Positions 20,459 to 31,006 of a stretch of 33,071 nt of DNA are shown here, piece after piece; the first letter of the stretch is position 1, and each line of letters opens with the position of its first letter. A program made the translations under genes and the position numbers. The notes beneath the pieces were generated by a model. That model was not told the DNA's origin. It did no database searches and saw only the letters and a program-made list of their open reading frames with translations. The stretch lies in IMG/VR virus record IMGVR_UViG_3300029309_000169, positions 1 to 33,071 of that record. One strand, given 5' to 3'. Source of the DNA: a virus.

Positions 20459-21274
20459 ATGGCGAATACAATTGATGTCGCTTTTATTAAGCAGTTCGAG
20501 ACAGATGTTCATTTAGCTTATCAACGTATGGGTTCTAAACTACGAAATACTGTGAGAACAGTAGGAAGTGTTAGAGGTAACGTTGTTAGGTTTCAGAAGA
20601 TTGGTACTGGTTCTGCTTCAACTAAATCAAGAAATGGTGATGTTACTGCGATGGAGCTAACACATACAACTGTGGAAGCAACAATGCAGGATTTTTATGC
20701 GGCTGAATATATAGATAAGCTGGATGAATTGAAAACTAACATCGATGAACGTCAGGCTGTAGCAACATCTGCGGCGGCGGCTTTAGGTCGTAAAACAGAT
20801 GAATTGTTAATTACTGCTATGGATGCAGGTGCTAATAGTACACAAATACATGATACTGGTTCTGCTTTAGGAAAAGCAGACTTGCTTACATTGTTTGAAA
20901 CTTTTGGTAGTGCAAGCATCCCAGAAGATGGTGGTCGTTACTTAGCTATGCATCCAAAAGGATATGCTGACTTGTTTAACATTGATGCTTTTGCATCTTC
21001 TGATTTTGTCGGTGAACAAAACTTACCTTTTGCTGGGGGTATGACTATGAAAGAATTCTTAGGATTTAAGATATTCTCAACCTCTGCTGTATCAGCTGGT
21101 AAGAGTATGGCTTATCATACTTCTGCTGTTGGTTTGGGTGTTAATTCTGATATCTCTACTGAGTTGAATTATATACCTCAGAAAGCATCACATCTTGCAA
21201 CATCTATGATGTCAATGGGTGCAGTTGTTATTGATAGCAACGGCATCTATGAAGTCTTAGATAATAACACATAG
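20459..21274 (+). CDS. Major capsid protein
   Basis: The 271-residue protein shows the pattern of HK97-fold capsid proteins related to Phage_capsid_2: FIKQFETDVHLAYQRMGSKL near the N-terminus, then KSRNGDVTAMELTHT, AAEYIDKLDELKTNIDERQA, ALGRKTDELLITAMD, and a C-terminal GMTMKEFLGFKIFSTSAV region. It is shorter than the T7 capsid (about 345) and belongs to a different branch. It is preceded by an excellent ribosome-binding site and follows the scaffold and GNAT-like genes. Confidence 0.88.
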   Translation: MANTIDVAFIKQFETDVHLAYQRMGSKLRNTVRTVGSVRGNVVRFQKIGTGSASTKSRNGDVTAMELTHTTVEATMQDFYAAEYIDKLDELKTNIDERQAVATSAAAALGRKTDELLITAMDAGANSTQIHDTGSALGKADLLTLFETFGSASIPEDGGRYLAMHPKGYADLFNIDAFASSDFVGEQNLPFAGGMTMKEFLGFKIFSTSAVSAGKSMAYHTSAVGLGVNSDISTELNYIPQKASHLATSMMSMGAVVIDSNGIYEVLDNNT

Positions 21275-21284
21275 GAGTAAGAGC

Positions 21285-21590
21285 ATGGCTTTAAATTTAA
21301 AAAATCTTGTGAATCTTGCCTCTGGTAGTGGTGTAAATCTTTGGTATTATTCATCAAATGATGCGTTAGCTGATGTTAATTCAGCAAACTATTTTTCTAC
21401 TGCCGATGCTACTGGTGGTGAGATGAATGGTGAAACTGCGCTTGGTATGATGAGAGCAGGTGATATTGTTATTATGGTTGATGCAAACTCAACTCATAAA
21501 GATGCATCTATTACAGTTGTGAAAGAAGTATCAGCAACAGCTATCGACCTTGGTGATGGTACAACCATCAGTAATGCTGATGGCGACTAA
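21285..21590 (+). CDS. Head decoration-like protein
   Basis: The 101-residue protein begins ten bases after the capsid stop with GGAGTAAGAGC upstream. It contains the pattern GVNLWYYSSNDALADVNSAN, YFSTAD and MRAGDIVIMVD, common in small proteins encoded directly after capsid genes in many podoviruses and siphoviruses. The position suggests a decoration or head-fibre base protein. A hairpin follows its stop. Confidence 0.65.
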   Translation: MALNLKNLVNLASGSGVNLWYYSSNDALADVNSANYFSTADATGGEMNGETALGMMRAGDIVIMVDANSTHKDASITVVKEVSATAIDLGDGTTISNADGD

Positions 21591-21597
21591 CTAGGGG

Positions 21598-21633
21598 TAG
21601 GGAGATGTCAAGGTATCAACTTACATCTCCCTA
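21598..21633 (+). terminator. Hairpin after the capsid genes
   Basis: An 11-bp perfect stem (TAGGGAGATGT at 21598-21608 with ACATCTCCCTA at 21623-21633) has a 14-nt loop and sits in the 50-bp gap between the decoration-like gene and the tail tube gene. T7 has a partial terminator at the same map position, after its capsid gene. No T-run follows here, so this could instead be an mRNA-stabilising or processing hairpin. Confidence 0.5.
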
Positions 21634-21640
21634 ACAAATT

Positions 21641-22225
21641 ATGCCAACAAGTGCGTCATCAAATTTAGATATTACAAATCGTGCCTTAATATTAGTAGGT
21701 GCTAGTACAATCACTGCTTTTACTGATTCAAGTGAAGAAGCTATTGTAACTAACGCTTTATATGAAGATATGATAAAAACATTACTTACATCTGCTAGAT
21801 GGAGATTTGCTTCTAAACAAGTTGCTTTAAATGAATCAAGTGGTAATCCAATTGGAAGATTTGATAGAAGTTATACATTACCATCAGATTATTTAATGTT
21901 ACATGCAATAACTGTAAATGATTTATTAATTGAATATAACATTTATGGTACTGAAGTTTTTGCAAATACAACAGCAAGTGATTCTTTGATTGCAGATTAT
22001 ACTTTTAGACAAACAGAAGGTAACTTTCCTTCTTATTTTATTATGTTAGCTGAATATTCTTTTGCAACAATGTTAGCTACTTCTCTAGCAAGAGATGAGC
22101 AACTTGGAGCTTTACTAGATGCACAAACACAAAGATTGATGCAAAAAGCAAAAACATTAGATGCTCAACAACAAACAACAAAGAAATTGGTAACATCAAG
22201 GTTTTTAACTGACAGGAGAAATTAA
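21641..22225 (+). CDS. Tail tubular protein A, T7 gp11-like
   Basis: The 194-residue protein is almost the length of T7 gp11 (196). It has the family features NRALILVGASTITAFTDSSE, ALYEDMIKTLLTSARWRFA, YTLPSDYLML, and a helical C-terminal part ending SRFLTDRRN. It forms the gatekeeper ring between portal and nozzle. It shares a base with the start of the nozzle gene. Confidence 0.9.
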   Translation: MPTSASSNLDITNRALILVGASTITAFTDSSEEAIVTNALYEDMIKTLLTSARWRFASKQVALNESSGNPIGRFDRSYTLPSDYLMLHAITVNDLLIEYNIYGTEVFANTTASDSLIADYTFRQTEGNFPSYFIMLAEYSFATMLATSLARDEQLGALLDAQTQRLMQKAKTLDAQQQTTKKLVTSRFLTDRRN

Positions 22226-25173
22226 TGGCAAGAATAAGAGTTCCATTAAATAATTTCTCATTTGGTGAGGTAAACCCTTCATTATCAAGTAGAACAGATG
22301 TTGCAATTTATAGACAATCTGGTGAAACTATAGAAAATTTTTATATAAGACCTGAAGGCGGTCTTAAAAAACGTGCTGGCACATGGGTGCATGATGGGAT
22401 ATCGAATGAAGGAACATCTTCATCTACATCAAATATGGATGTGAGATTAGAAGCATTTGAATTTTCTGATGATGAAAAATATATTATTGCTTTTGATAAT
22501 GGTGGGTTTACACCATATAAAGTAGAGCCAAATACAACAAATGCTTTGAATAGTTCTTTTGGAAGTAGTCTTGGTATCTCTCAGTTAGAAAGAATAAAAG
22601 CAAATCAACAATTTAGAAATCAACTTATAGGATATGGTCCTAGTGGTTTTAATACTACTTCAAGAGTAAGGTTTAAAATTACATTAGACCCTGATCATAG
22701 TTATGCAAGTTCATTTACTCAAAGTGGAACTACTATGCCTATAAGAAGAGGTACTACTATTTTACGAATAGATGAAAATACAACAAGAAGATTTACACCT
22801 GCTAATAATGTATTTTTAACAGATGAAACATATACTGGTACATCTACAACTACAGATGTTGGCGGCACAAAATTAAATATAACTATTATTACAATAAAAT
22901 CTGGTGTTAATGGAGCATCAACAAAATATAACATACGTTATACAAATAATGGTGATATTACATTAAAGTTTGAAATTGATAATGAAGAAATAATTTTAAA
23001 TCCTGACCAATTTTATGAAGAGTTTGCTCAATCATCTAATAACTGGTCTGTTACTTTTAAAGAAGATGATGTAAAAGAAATATGGACTTCTGGTTATGGA
23101 GATAGTTCTGTTGGTAATTTAGACCCTTTTAATGCTCCAGATGTTTTAGAAGATAATCTTGGAAATGATATTGGTCCTGTTACTGGTATTGTTGTTTATA
23201 ATGATACAACAACTGATTATGTTGCATGTCCGTGGAGCAGCGCAACTTTAAATCAATTTACATTTACACAACGTGGAGACTTTATGTTTGTCTGTCATGA
23301 TACATGGCAAACTGTAATGATTGTAAGAACTGCATTAAATAGATTTGAATTAAGGTCATTTTCTTTTGATACATCTTTAGATGGTAATAGAATATTTCAA
23401 CCTTATTATAATTTCCAAGATTCTAATACAACTTTAACACCATCTGGAACTACTGGTTCTGTTACATTAACAACATCAAAAGATTATTTTGTTTCTGCTC
23501 ATGTTGGTATTACATTTAAAATAGGTGAAACAGAAGCTACTGTAACAGCATTTACAGATGCAAAAAATGTTACAGCTTCTATATTAGGAACATTAGAGTT
23601 TCAACTTGATAGAAATGCATTAAAAACTGCAAAGGGTTCAAATAAAATAGAAATAACTCATGCTGGTCATGGTTTACAATCAGGAGCTAGTATTACTATA
23701 TCTGAAGCTGGTACTACTGGTGGAATAACTGCCGCTAATATAAATGGTTCACGCACTATTTCAGAAATATTAGATGAGAATACATATAAAATAACTGCTG
23801 GTGCAAGTGCTACTTCTACAGAAGATGGTGGTGGTTCTCCTAAAATATCAGGTACAGCGGCAACAACAGAATGGTATGAGCAAGCTTATTCTGCATATAG
23901 AGGTTATCCTCAAGCTGTTGTTTTTCATGAAGATAGATTGTGGTTTGGTGGTACACCTTCTCAACCTTTAAATCTTTGGGCTTCAAAAACAGGTGAATAT
24001 TTTAATTTTGATATTGGTGAAGCTGAAGCAGATGATGCACTTGATATTGAAGCAAATATTGGTCTTCAAGCACAAATACGTCATCTTGTAAGTAATAGAG
24101 ATTTACAAGTTTTTACATCTGAATTTGAGTTTTTTGTTCCTGCTTTTACTGATCAACCACTTACACCATCAAATGCAAAAATATCTTCTCAAACTCCATA
24201 TGGTGTTGGATTTACAAGACCTCTTTTATTTGATGGAGTAACAGCTTTTGCACAGTCAGATGGAAAAACAGTTAGAGATTTTATTTATAATGATTCTGAA
24301 GGTGCATATGTTTCAAATCCTTTATCATTATTATCTTCTCATATGACTAAAAATATTTATCAAGCATGTGTTTTAAAAGGTGGACTAGACCAAGCAGGTT
24401 CTTATCTTTTTATGTTGAGAAGTAAATCTGATTCTGTTGATTATACAAATACAGAATTACTTGTTTACTATCAAATAAGAGGAGATAGAAAATCTGGTTG
24501 GGTAAGATGGACAACTGATTTTGGTTATATGCAATCTATTTGTGCTGTTGGTAGACGATTATTTGTTGCTACAAATAGAAAAGCAAAAAATACAACTAAT
24601 GCAAAATTATTTCAAATAGAAGAGTTTACTAATGCTGTAAATGCAGAAGCATGCACACCTGTTCATATGCCTAATACAAGTGAAAGTGGTGTATATGTTC
24701 AATCAAAAGTAGAAAACTCATACTTTGCTAATAGTAATAAAGCAGTTATGTTTTCATCTTCAAACATATATCTTGGAGAGTTTTCTATTGGAAGCAATGG
24801 TGGTGCATTAAATTCTATTGATATTGGTACTTGGGCAACAGACCATTCTGGTGGTTACATAGGTATACCTTTTTTTGCAAAGGCTACAACTCTTGCTGTT
24901 GATGCTGATGTACAAGGTGGTCCATTAACTGGAAGACCTAGAAGAATTGTAAAAGTTGTTGCTGATTTACAAGATACAAAAAGTATTGTTGTAAATGGAA
25001 CACCATTAATTCCTTCTTATGTTGGTGGAAATATAAACAATGGAATACAATCTGTATCACAAAGAAAAGAATTTTTTGTAAGAGGTTTGGCTCTTGATCC
25101 AAAAGTAATTGTAACACAAGACAAATCATTACCATGTCAAATTGATGGTATTGTAGCGGAGATAGCTTACTAA
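22225..25173 (+). CDS. Tail tubular protein B / nozzle, T7 gp12-like
   Basis: The 982-residue protein begins with the nozzle signature LNNFSFGEVNPSLSSRTDVA, then GETIENFYIRPEGGLKKRAG. Later segments such as FHEDRLWFGG, QPLNLWASKTGEYFNF, AQIRHLVSNRDLQVFTSEFE and YGVGFTRPLLFDGVTAFAQS are conserved in this family. It is longer than T7 gp12 (about 794), with an insertion-like beta-rich region around residues 400-560. It forms the distal part of the short tail. The next gene begins within its stop codon. Confidence 0.92.
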   Translation: MARIRVPLNNFSFGEVNPSLSSRTDVAIYRQSGETIENFYIRPEGGLKKRAGTWVHDGISNEGTSSSTSNMDVRLEAFEFSDDEKYIIAFDNGGFTPYKVEPNTTNALNSSFGSSLGISQLERIKANQQFRNQLIGYGPSGFNTTSRVRFKITLDPDHSYASSFTQSGTTMPIRRGTTILRIDENTTRRFTPANNVFLTDETYTGTSTTTDVGGTKLNITIITIKSGVNGASTKYNIRYTNNGDITLKFEIDNEEIILNPDQFYEEFAQSSNNWSVTFKEDDVKEIWTSGYGDSSVGNLDPFNAPDVLEDNLGNDIGPVTGIVVYNDTTTDYVACPWSSATLNQFTFTQRGDFMFVCHDTWQTVMIVRTALNRFELRSFSFDTSLDGNRIFQPYYNFQDSNTTLTPSGTTGSVTLTTSKDYFVSAHVGITFKIGETEATVTAFTDAKNVTASILGTLEFQLDRNALKTAKGSNKIEITHAGHGLQSGASITISEAGTTGGITAANINGSRTISEILDENTYKITAGASATSTEDGGGSPKISGTAATTEWYEQAYSAYRGYPQAVVFHEDRLWFGGTPSQPLNLWASKTGEYFNFDIGEAEADDALDIEANIGLQAQIRHLVSNRDLQVFTSEFEFFVPAFTDQPLTPSNAKISSQTPYGVGFTRPLLFDGVTAFAQSDGKTVRDFIYNDSEGAYVSNPLSLLSSHMTKNIYQACVLKGGLDQAGSYLFMLRSKSDSVDYTNTELLVYYQIRGDRKSGWVRWTTDFGYMQSICAVGRRLFVATNRKAKNTTNAKLFQIEEFTNAVNAEACTPVHMPNTSESGVYVQSKVENSYFANSNKAVMFSSSNIYLGEFSIGSNGGALNSIDIGTWATDHSGGYIGIPFFAKATTLAVDADVQGGPLTGRPRRIVKVVADLQDTKSIVVNGTPLIPSYVGGNINNGIQSVSQRKEFFVRGLALDPKVIVTQDKSLPCQIDGIVAEIAY

Positions 25174-25619
25174 TGAATCCTTTTTTAATAGCTGGTGTTA
25201 TTGGAACATTTGCACAAATGCAAGCTACAAGTGCTCTTGGTTATGAAGAAATGAAGAGACAAAGAGCTATTGCATCTCAACAAGATGAAAATGCAAATAT
25301 GATGCGTTTGCAAGCTATACAAGAAGAAAACGCAAGAGCAGATGCGTTTAATAGATATTTAAAATTAGCTAATGCAAAACGAGCAGTAAATAACAGAACA
25401 ACAACAGATAGAAGTTTTAATGCATTAATGGATGCACAATCAAAAAAATCTGCTGAAGAAAACAGAAGAGCTATTTTACAAAGTTTATTTCAACAAGCAA
25501 GAACAAGATTTGCGGCTGATGATGCATTAAGAGCAGGTCAAATAGCAGTACAATCAAGAAGAACTCAATCACTTGGTATGCTTACAAGCACATTTTTTCA
25601 AGCAAAGGATTTAATTTAA
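25173..25619 (+). CDS. Internal virion protein, T7 gp14-like
   Basis: The 148-residue protein starts with a hydrophobic segment (FLIAGVIGTFAQMQATSAL) followed by a long Gln/Arg/Ala-rich helix (QQDENANMMRLQAIQEENAR). The size, composition and place directly after the nozzle match T7 internal virion protein B (gp14), the ejection protein that forms an outer-membrane channel. Sequence similarity beyond composition is not evident by eye. Confidence 0.75.
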   Translation: MNPFLIAGVIGTFAQMQATSALGYEEMKRQRAIASQQDENANMMRLQAIQEENARADAFNRYLKLANAKRAVNNRTTTDRSFNALMDAQSKKSAEENRRAILQSLFQQARTRFAADDALRAGQIAVQSRRTQSLGMLTSTFFQAKDLI

Positions 25620-25620
25620 A

Positions 25621-27804
25621 ATGGCAGAAATAGGTGTTTATAGATCACAACAAATTTTTAATAGACCAATAGGTGTTGTGAATCCATCAACAGCAGGTAT
25701 TCGAGCGCAAGAAGCAAGAGTTTCACAACTAGGTTCTTTTACAAGTTTAATGTTAAAAGAAGCAGAACAATCTGAAATAAAAAAAGGAAGAGAGTGGGCT
25801 AAAACATTTGAAGTTTTTGATGAAAATCAAAAATTACAACGTATTGAAATACCAAAAGAATTTTCAAATGTTGCTACAGAAGAAGCAGAAAAAGATTTAA
25901 AGATAAGATATACAAATGCATTAAAATCAAATTTATTAAACAAAGCAAAAGAATTAAGAAGTGATGTAAATCAAACATCTTCTTCATTTGAAGAAGCTTA
26001 TGATACTTATTTACAATCAATTGTAGATACTGTTTCTGATGACTATAAAGAATTAGCTAGAGAAATGGGTCTTACTATTAGAGATAATAACTCCCATGAT
26101 TTAATTTTAAAAGAATCAGTAAGTCAAAGAAAAACAGATGCCGCATTAGAGTTAAGAGATGTAATTGATTCTTATAATGAAATAGATTGGGCTAGTTTAA
26201 CACCATCTCAATTTGGGAAAGAAATTACAAGACAACGTGAACAACTAAAAAATTATGCTACAAGATATAATGATATAGTTGGTGTTACTTTTTATGCAAA
26301 CCAAGAAACGCTTTTAAATAAAAGAATTGGTCATCAATATATAAACGATGTGTTGGTCAATATGAGAAAATATGCCAACAACCAAAATATGACTCTCCAA
26401 GAAAAATCTTTATTTTTTACACAAACTCTCAATGATTTAGCTGTTGAAATTGATATTGGTCAAGATGGTGAAGGACTAAGTAAAGAATTACAAAATGCTT
26501 TAAATTTTAATCCTGCAATTTTAGATTCTTTAGATTTAAATGAAGCGGCAAGAAATGAATTTTCTAGTGAATTTTCAACTACACAAGGAAGAATAATTGA
26601 GTCTTTGAATTCTGAAATAAAACAGGAACGCATAGCAAACACTGTTGATAAATTAAACTCAGACCAAGATATAAGTTCAGATAATGCAAAATTAATTTTA
26701 GAAACATCAGGTGTTTTTGATGCAGAAGATATTATAAATAATTTAAATACTATCTTTGTTTTGAATCCAGAAACTGGTTCATTAGAAAGTGGTGAAGGTC
26801 AATTCGTTTATCAGATATTACAAACAAGAGGCGGTCTTCCACCACAAATAGCTTCTTTGTTAGATGAAGAAAATTTAATTTTACTTGCAGATAGAAATCC
26901 TGATTATTTTAATGCTGTTATAAATATGTTTGATTTAGCTACTACAACATATTTAACAGATACAGCTACTGGAGAAATTTCAAGAGCAGAATTAGCAAGA
27001 GGTTTATCAAATACTCAACGAAGTAATTTAGCATTTTTATCTTCTGTTCAAGAACTTTCTATTGCTGGTTTTACACCAGTTAAGATGTTGACTGATTTAC
27101 AAAGATATAACTCAATGGATTCTGATACTAAAAGAGATATAAAAGAACGAGTTAAATTTGATAAAAATATAAATTCTATTGCAAATAAATATACAGTAGA
27201 AGAATTTGAATTTGTTAGAGATAGTAGATTACTAGAAGTTTTAGCTATTAGGTCTGAAACTGAAAAAAATTTTAAAGAAAATTTAAATCAAGTAACAGAT
27301 TATATTACAAAAAAATTATTTGTAGAATCTGACTACACTCGAAAAGAAACAGCATTTGCTCCAGAAAGATTGTTTACAAGTAAAACACAAAGACAGCTAA
27401 TGGAAAAAGATGTATTAAATGTAATACGTGCTATTGATAATAGTGTTACAAAAAATTTGATAGATAACTTAGATGGTAAACCAGAATTAGGAAAAAATTT
27501 ATTTTTGCTACCTATTGATGAATCTGGTGCTTTAACAAAATATTTTATAACAGATGCAAATGGTATGGCACTATTTGATAACAGAGGTCAATTTTTACAA
27601 TATGATTCTGCTGTTACATATAAACAAATTCTAAAAGCTGAAGGTCAAAATGTTGAAGAGTTAAGAAAACAAGCTAGAGAAGCACGTGAAAATGCAAGAC
27701 AAAATCAAATTAATAAATTTGGTACTCCAGAAGATGCAGAAGAAATACAAGAGACTTTAGAGGACTTTCAAACACTAGTAGATGAATTAGAAGCGAGTCA
27801 ATGA
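25621..27804 (+). CDS. Internal virion protein, T7 gp15-like
   Basis: The 727-residue product is close to T7 gp15 (747). It is almost wholly helical, hydrophilic and repetitive in charge, with no enzymatic motif. It starts two bases after the preceding stop and its TGA overlaps the next ATG. Genes in this position encode the periplasmic tunnel component of the DNA ejection machine. Assignment rests on order, length and composition. Confidence 0.8.
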   Translation: MAEIGVYRSQQIFNRPIGVVNPSTAGIRAQEARVSQLGSFTSLMLKEAEQSEIKKGREWAKTFEVFDENQKLQRIEIPKEFSNVATEEAEKDLKIRYTNALKSNLLNKAKELRSDVNQTSSSFEEAYDTYLQSIVDTVSDDYKELAREMGLTIRDNNSHDLILKESVSQRKTDAALELRDVIDSYNEIDWASLTPSQFGKEITRQREQLKNYATRYNDIVGVTFYANQETLLNKRIGHQYINDVLVNMRKYANNQNMTLQEKSLFFTQTLNDLAVEIDIGQDGEGLSKELQNALNFNPAILDSLDLNEAARNEFSSEFSTTQGRIIESLNSEIKQERIANTVDKLNSDQDISSDNAKLILETSGVFDAEDIINNLNTIFVLNPETGSLESGEGQFVYQILQTRGGLPPQIASLLDEENLILLADRNPDYFNAVINMFDLATTTYLTDTATGEISRAELARGLSNTQRSNLAFLSSVQELSIAGFTPVKMLTDLQRYNSMDSDTKRDIKERVKFDKNINSIANKYTVEEFEFVRDSRLLEVLAIRSETEKNFKENLNQVTDYITKKLFVESDYTRKETAFAPERLFTSKTQRQLMEKDVLNVIRAIDNSVTKNLIDNLDGKPELGKNLFLLPIDESGALTKYFITDANGMALFDNRGQFLQYDSAVTYKQILKAEGQNVEELRKQAREARENARQNQINKFGTPEDAEEIQETLEDFQTLVDELEASQ

Positions 27805-30800
27805 GTAGTTATAGAAGAGACATTGGAGAAATAGTTTTAGAAAAACCACTTGTTGATTTTAAAGAATTAAATCCAAGTTGGTGGGATGGATTTTCAGCAA
27901 GTGTTGCTGACACACAAATGCCATTATTTGAAGCAGTACAAGAATTTAGACAATTTAATAGTCGTGAATTTGACCAAGATTTTGATGTTGTTGCAGAAAT
28001 ACCAGATGAATTAATTTCTTATTATCCAGATTTGATAAAAGCAAAAGATTTAGAACATTATCAATTTTTAGAAAATAGAGTAAGAAAAGCATTAAAGAGA
28101 GATATTGCTACAGCAAATGCACCTATTACTGCACAACTTGCGGCTGGTGTTGCTGACCCATTATTCTTGATGTCATTTATTCCTTTTGTTGGTCAGATTG
28201 GTTTTGGTGCAAATACATTAACAGCTATTGCTAGATTTGGTGCGGCTGGTGCTGGGTTTGGTTTATTGTCTGAAGCAAGACGTGCGCCATTTGCTGTTGC
28301 AGATAGAGAATATGAAACACTTGAAAATGTTGCTGTATCAACAGCCATCGGTGGTTTATCAGGAGGTCTTTTGAAATTTGGTATTGATGTTGCACCTGCT
28401 GTTAAATTATCTACTGCAAAAACAATAGCTTACATAAGAGGTAAACCTTTTAGTGGTAATACATATACACCACAAGCAGGTAAAGATTATGATTCAGCTA
28501 TTAATTCATGGCTTATATCACCTGTTGGTAGAATATTACAAGACCCTAGTGTACCACAATCTGTCAAAGAATTTGGATATAGGATGCTTTATAATAGCAC
28601 TGTTCCAATACAAGGTAATAGGTCTAAATTTCTTGGACAATCTGTTGCTCAAAAAAGTTCAACATATCATGGCACTGCAAGAAATTTTGAAGAATCAATG
28701 CGTAATTTACATATGCAAGATACAAAAGGTATTCCAAAAGCAAAACAAATGATGGGTACTTTTGTAACAAATCCTTTTAAACGTGGTGAGTTTGATGATT
28801 GGTACAAAGATTTAATAGAAAAATATATAAAATCTGCTGACCCAAATACATCTGTATCTAATAAAATTAAAGAAAATTTATCTGAACCACAAAAACAAGC
28901 ATTTAATATTATTAAAAAAATATTTGATGATATTGATGCTGATGCAAGATTTGTTAAATTAGAAGGTTTTCTTGATGATGCATCTATTAAGTTAAAGATG
29001 GATGAAACAAAAAAAGCAATAGATGAAAAAGCAAAATTAATTGATAAATTAGATGCAAGTGAAAGACAGAAACTTGGTTTAACTAAAAAACAAAAAAAGT
29101 TTTATACAAAACTAGAATTAGAACAAGACCAGTTAAAAGCTAAATTAGATGATTTAGAATTTACATTACAAAGTCCTACCAGAAAATCATTTAGATATCC
29201 TATTTTTTATGACAAAACTCTTTTACAAAATGTATCTTCAAGAAAAAAATTAGAAGATATTTTTACTGACCATTATACAAAAGAAGGATTACAAGACCCA
29301 AGAGCTTCTGCAAAAAATACATTAAGTAAAATTATGGAAGAAGATGCAGAAGAAATGTCTGATTTTAGACCAGCTAAAGGTAATCAAAGTAGAAATAAAC
29401 ATATGCTTCATAGGAAAACAAATATTAATGAATATCAAATATCTGATTTTATGATTAAAGATATTGAAGTTATGTATACTTACCTTGATAGAATGGGGAA
29501 ACGTATTGAATTTAAAAGAGCTTTTGGAGATAAAAATATAGATGAATTACTAGATGATGCTGAATTTGATATGCGTAAATCTGGTATGAAAGAAAAAAAG
29601 ATTGCAGAATATAGAGCAGGATTAGCTGGTGATTATGATAGATTAATGGGTTCATTAATTAGAAATCCTGATAGATTAGACAATCAGTTAGCTCAAATGG
29701 CAAAAACATATTCTGGTTGGGTTTATCTTCCTTTTGCTGGTGTTGCCGCTATGACAGACCATGGTTCAATAATGTTGGCACATGGTACAAAAAAATATTT
29801 TGAAGCAGGACAAATTAAATTATTTGATAAAGCTTTTGCAGAAATGTCTGCTAAAAATTTACGTTCAAGTGGGGAAGGCTTAGATATTGCTAGAGCTTTT
29901 GTACAAAGACGTTTGCTTGGTGATACAATAAAAAGAGTCCAACCAAATAGAATAGAAAAATTACAGCAAAAGGGAAGTCAGGTTTTTTATACAGCAAATC
30001 TTTTAGGACCAAGTACAGTATTTGCAAAACAAATAGATCATATATTAGTAAACAATCATTTTATAAAATTATGCAGACAATATCAGAATCAAACTATTAA
30101 TAAATTTGATAGAGAATATCTTGCACGATATGGTTTTGATGAAGATTTAATAAAATATGTAAATGATAGTCCCACAGAAAAAAGTTCTACATCAGATTTT
30201 GAAATGGCTAACACAGATGATTGGGCTACAAATACTGAAATAGAACGTGATATGAAAAGAAGATATCAAGCGGCAACGAATCAACATGCTAATAATACAG
30301 TTATTTATGGTCAAGCATTTGATAAACCTTTGTTTGTAGATGGTGTTACATATATAAGAGACAATCCATTTTTTGCTTCAATGAGACAAAGATTTCCAAA
30401 TTTATTTAAAATAGATCAAAGAGCATCTACACAAAATATAAGAATGATACGTGTTGAATCTGGTATGATGACAATCCCATTTACATTTTGGAATTTTACT
30501 TTGGGTGCAAACACAAAACTACTTGGTGCTTTGCGTGACCCTAACAGATTATATAAACTTCAAGGTGTTATTGCATTAATGGCTTTAGGTGGTCTTGCTT
30601 TAGAAACTAAAGAAAGATTAAAAGGAAGAAGTTTTTGGGGAAAAGAAAATTTAACAACAGTTGATAAACTTGCTAGAACTATTGAATATAGTGGTGTTAC
30701 AGCTTTTTATGGTGACCTTGGTTATACTGCTGTATCAATGGCGGCAAACTTTGGATTACCAACACCAATACAACCAAAATATTTAAGTAGAGATAAAGAT

Positions 30801-31004
30801 GAAAGATTAGCAGATGGATTAACAGAACCATTTGGTGCTCCTGTTGGTCTTGCTTTAGATTACTACAGAATAATGAATAAATTTTATGAAGGTGAAACTG
30901 AAGAAGCATTACAAGATTTAAGGTTTGCAACACCTTTTGTTGGTCATCCATTTATAAGAGGTAGTGTAGAAGATTTGATGCGTGGTGATAGTTTTAGGTT
31001 TTAA
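27801..31004 (+). CDS. Internal virion protein, T7 gp16-like
   Basis: The 1067-residue protein occupies the gp16 position. It has a hydrophobic region at about residues 110-200 ([17 protein letters not shown] and repeated Gly/Ala helices), followed by long charged helices and a mixed C-terminal part. T7 gp16 carries an N-terminal lytic transglycosylase; I see no such catalytic Glu context here, so wall degradation may be missing or supplied elsewhere. It would form the inner-membrane part of the ejection channel. The fibre gene starts two bases after its stop. Confidence 0.82.
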   Translation: MSSYRRDIGEIVLEKPLVDFKELNPSWWDGFSASVADTQMPLFEAVQEFRQFNSREFDQDFDVVAEIPDELISYYPDLIKAKDLEHYQFLENRVRKALKRDIATANAPITAQLAAGVADPLFLMSFIPFVGQIGFGANTLTAIARFGAAGAGFGLLSEARRAPFAVADREYETLENVAVSTAIGGLSGGLLKFGIDVAPAVKLSTAKTIAYIRGKPFSGNTYTPQAGKDYDSAINSWLISPVGRILQDPSVPQSVKEFGYRMLYNSTVPIQGNRSKFLGQSVAQKSSTYHGTARNFEESMRNLHMQDTKGIPKAKQMMGTFVTNPFKRGEFDDWYKDLIEKYIKSADPNTSVSNKIKENLSEPQKQAFNIIKKIFDDIDADARFVKLEGFLDDASIKLKMDETKKAIDEKAKLIDKLDASERQKLGLTKKQKKFYTKLELEQDQLKAKLDDLEFTLQSPTRKSFRYPIFYDKTLLQNVSSRKKLEDIFTDHYTKEGLQDPRASAKNTLSKIMEEDAEEMSDFRPAKGNQSRNKHMLHRKTNINEYQISDFMIKDIEVMYTYLDRMGKRIEFKRAFGDKNIDELLDDAEFDMRKSGMKEKKIAEYRAGLAGDYDRLMGSLIRNPDRLDNQLAQMAKTYSGWVYLPFAGVAAMTDHGSIMLAHGTKKYFEAGQIKLFDKAFAEMSAKNLRSSGEGLDIARAFVQRRLLGDTIKRVQPNRIEKLQQKGSQVFYTANLLGPSTVFAKQIDHILVNNHFIKLCRQYQNQTINKFDREYLARYGFDEDLIKYVNDSPTEKSSTSDFEMANTDDWATNTEIERDMKRRYQAATNQHANNTVIYGQAFDKPLFVDGVTYIRDNPFFASMRQRFPNLFKIDQRASTQNIRMIRVESGMMTIPFTFWNFTLGANTKLLGALRDPNRLYKLQGVIALMALGGLALETKERLKGRSFWGKENLTTVDKLARTIEYSGVTAFYGDLGYTAVSMAANFGLPTPIQPKYLSRDKDERLADGLTEPFGAPVGLALDYYRIMNKFYEGETEEALQDLRFATPFVGHPFIRGSVEDLMRGDSFRF

Positions 31005-31006
31005 TT

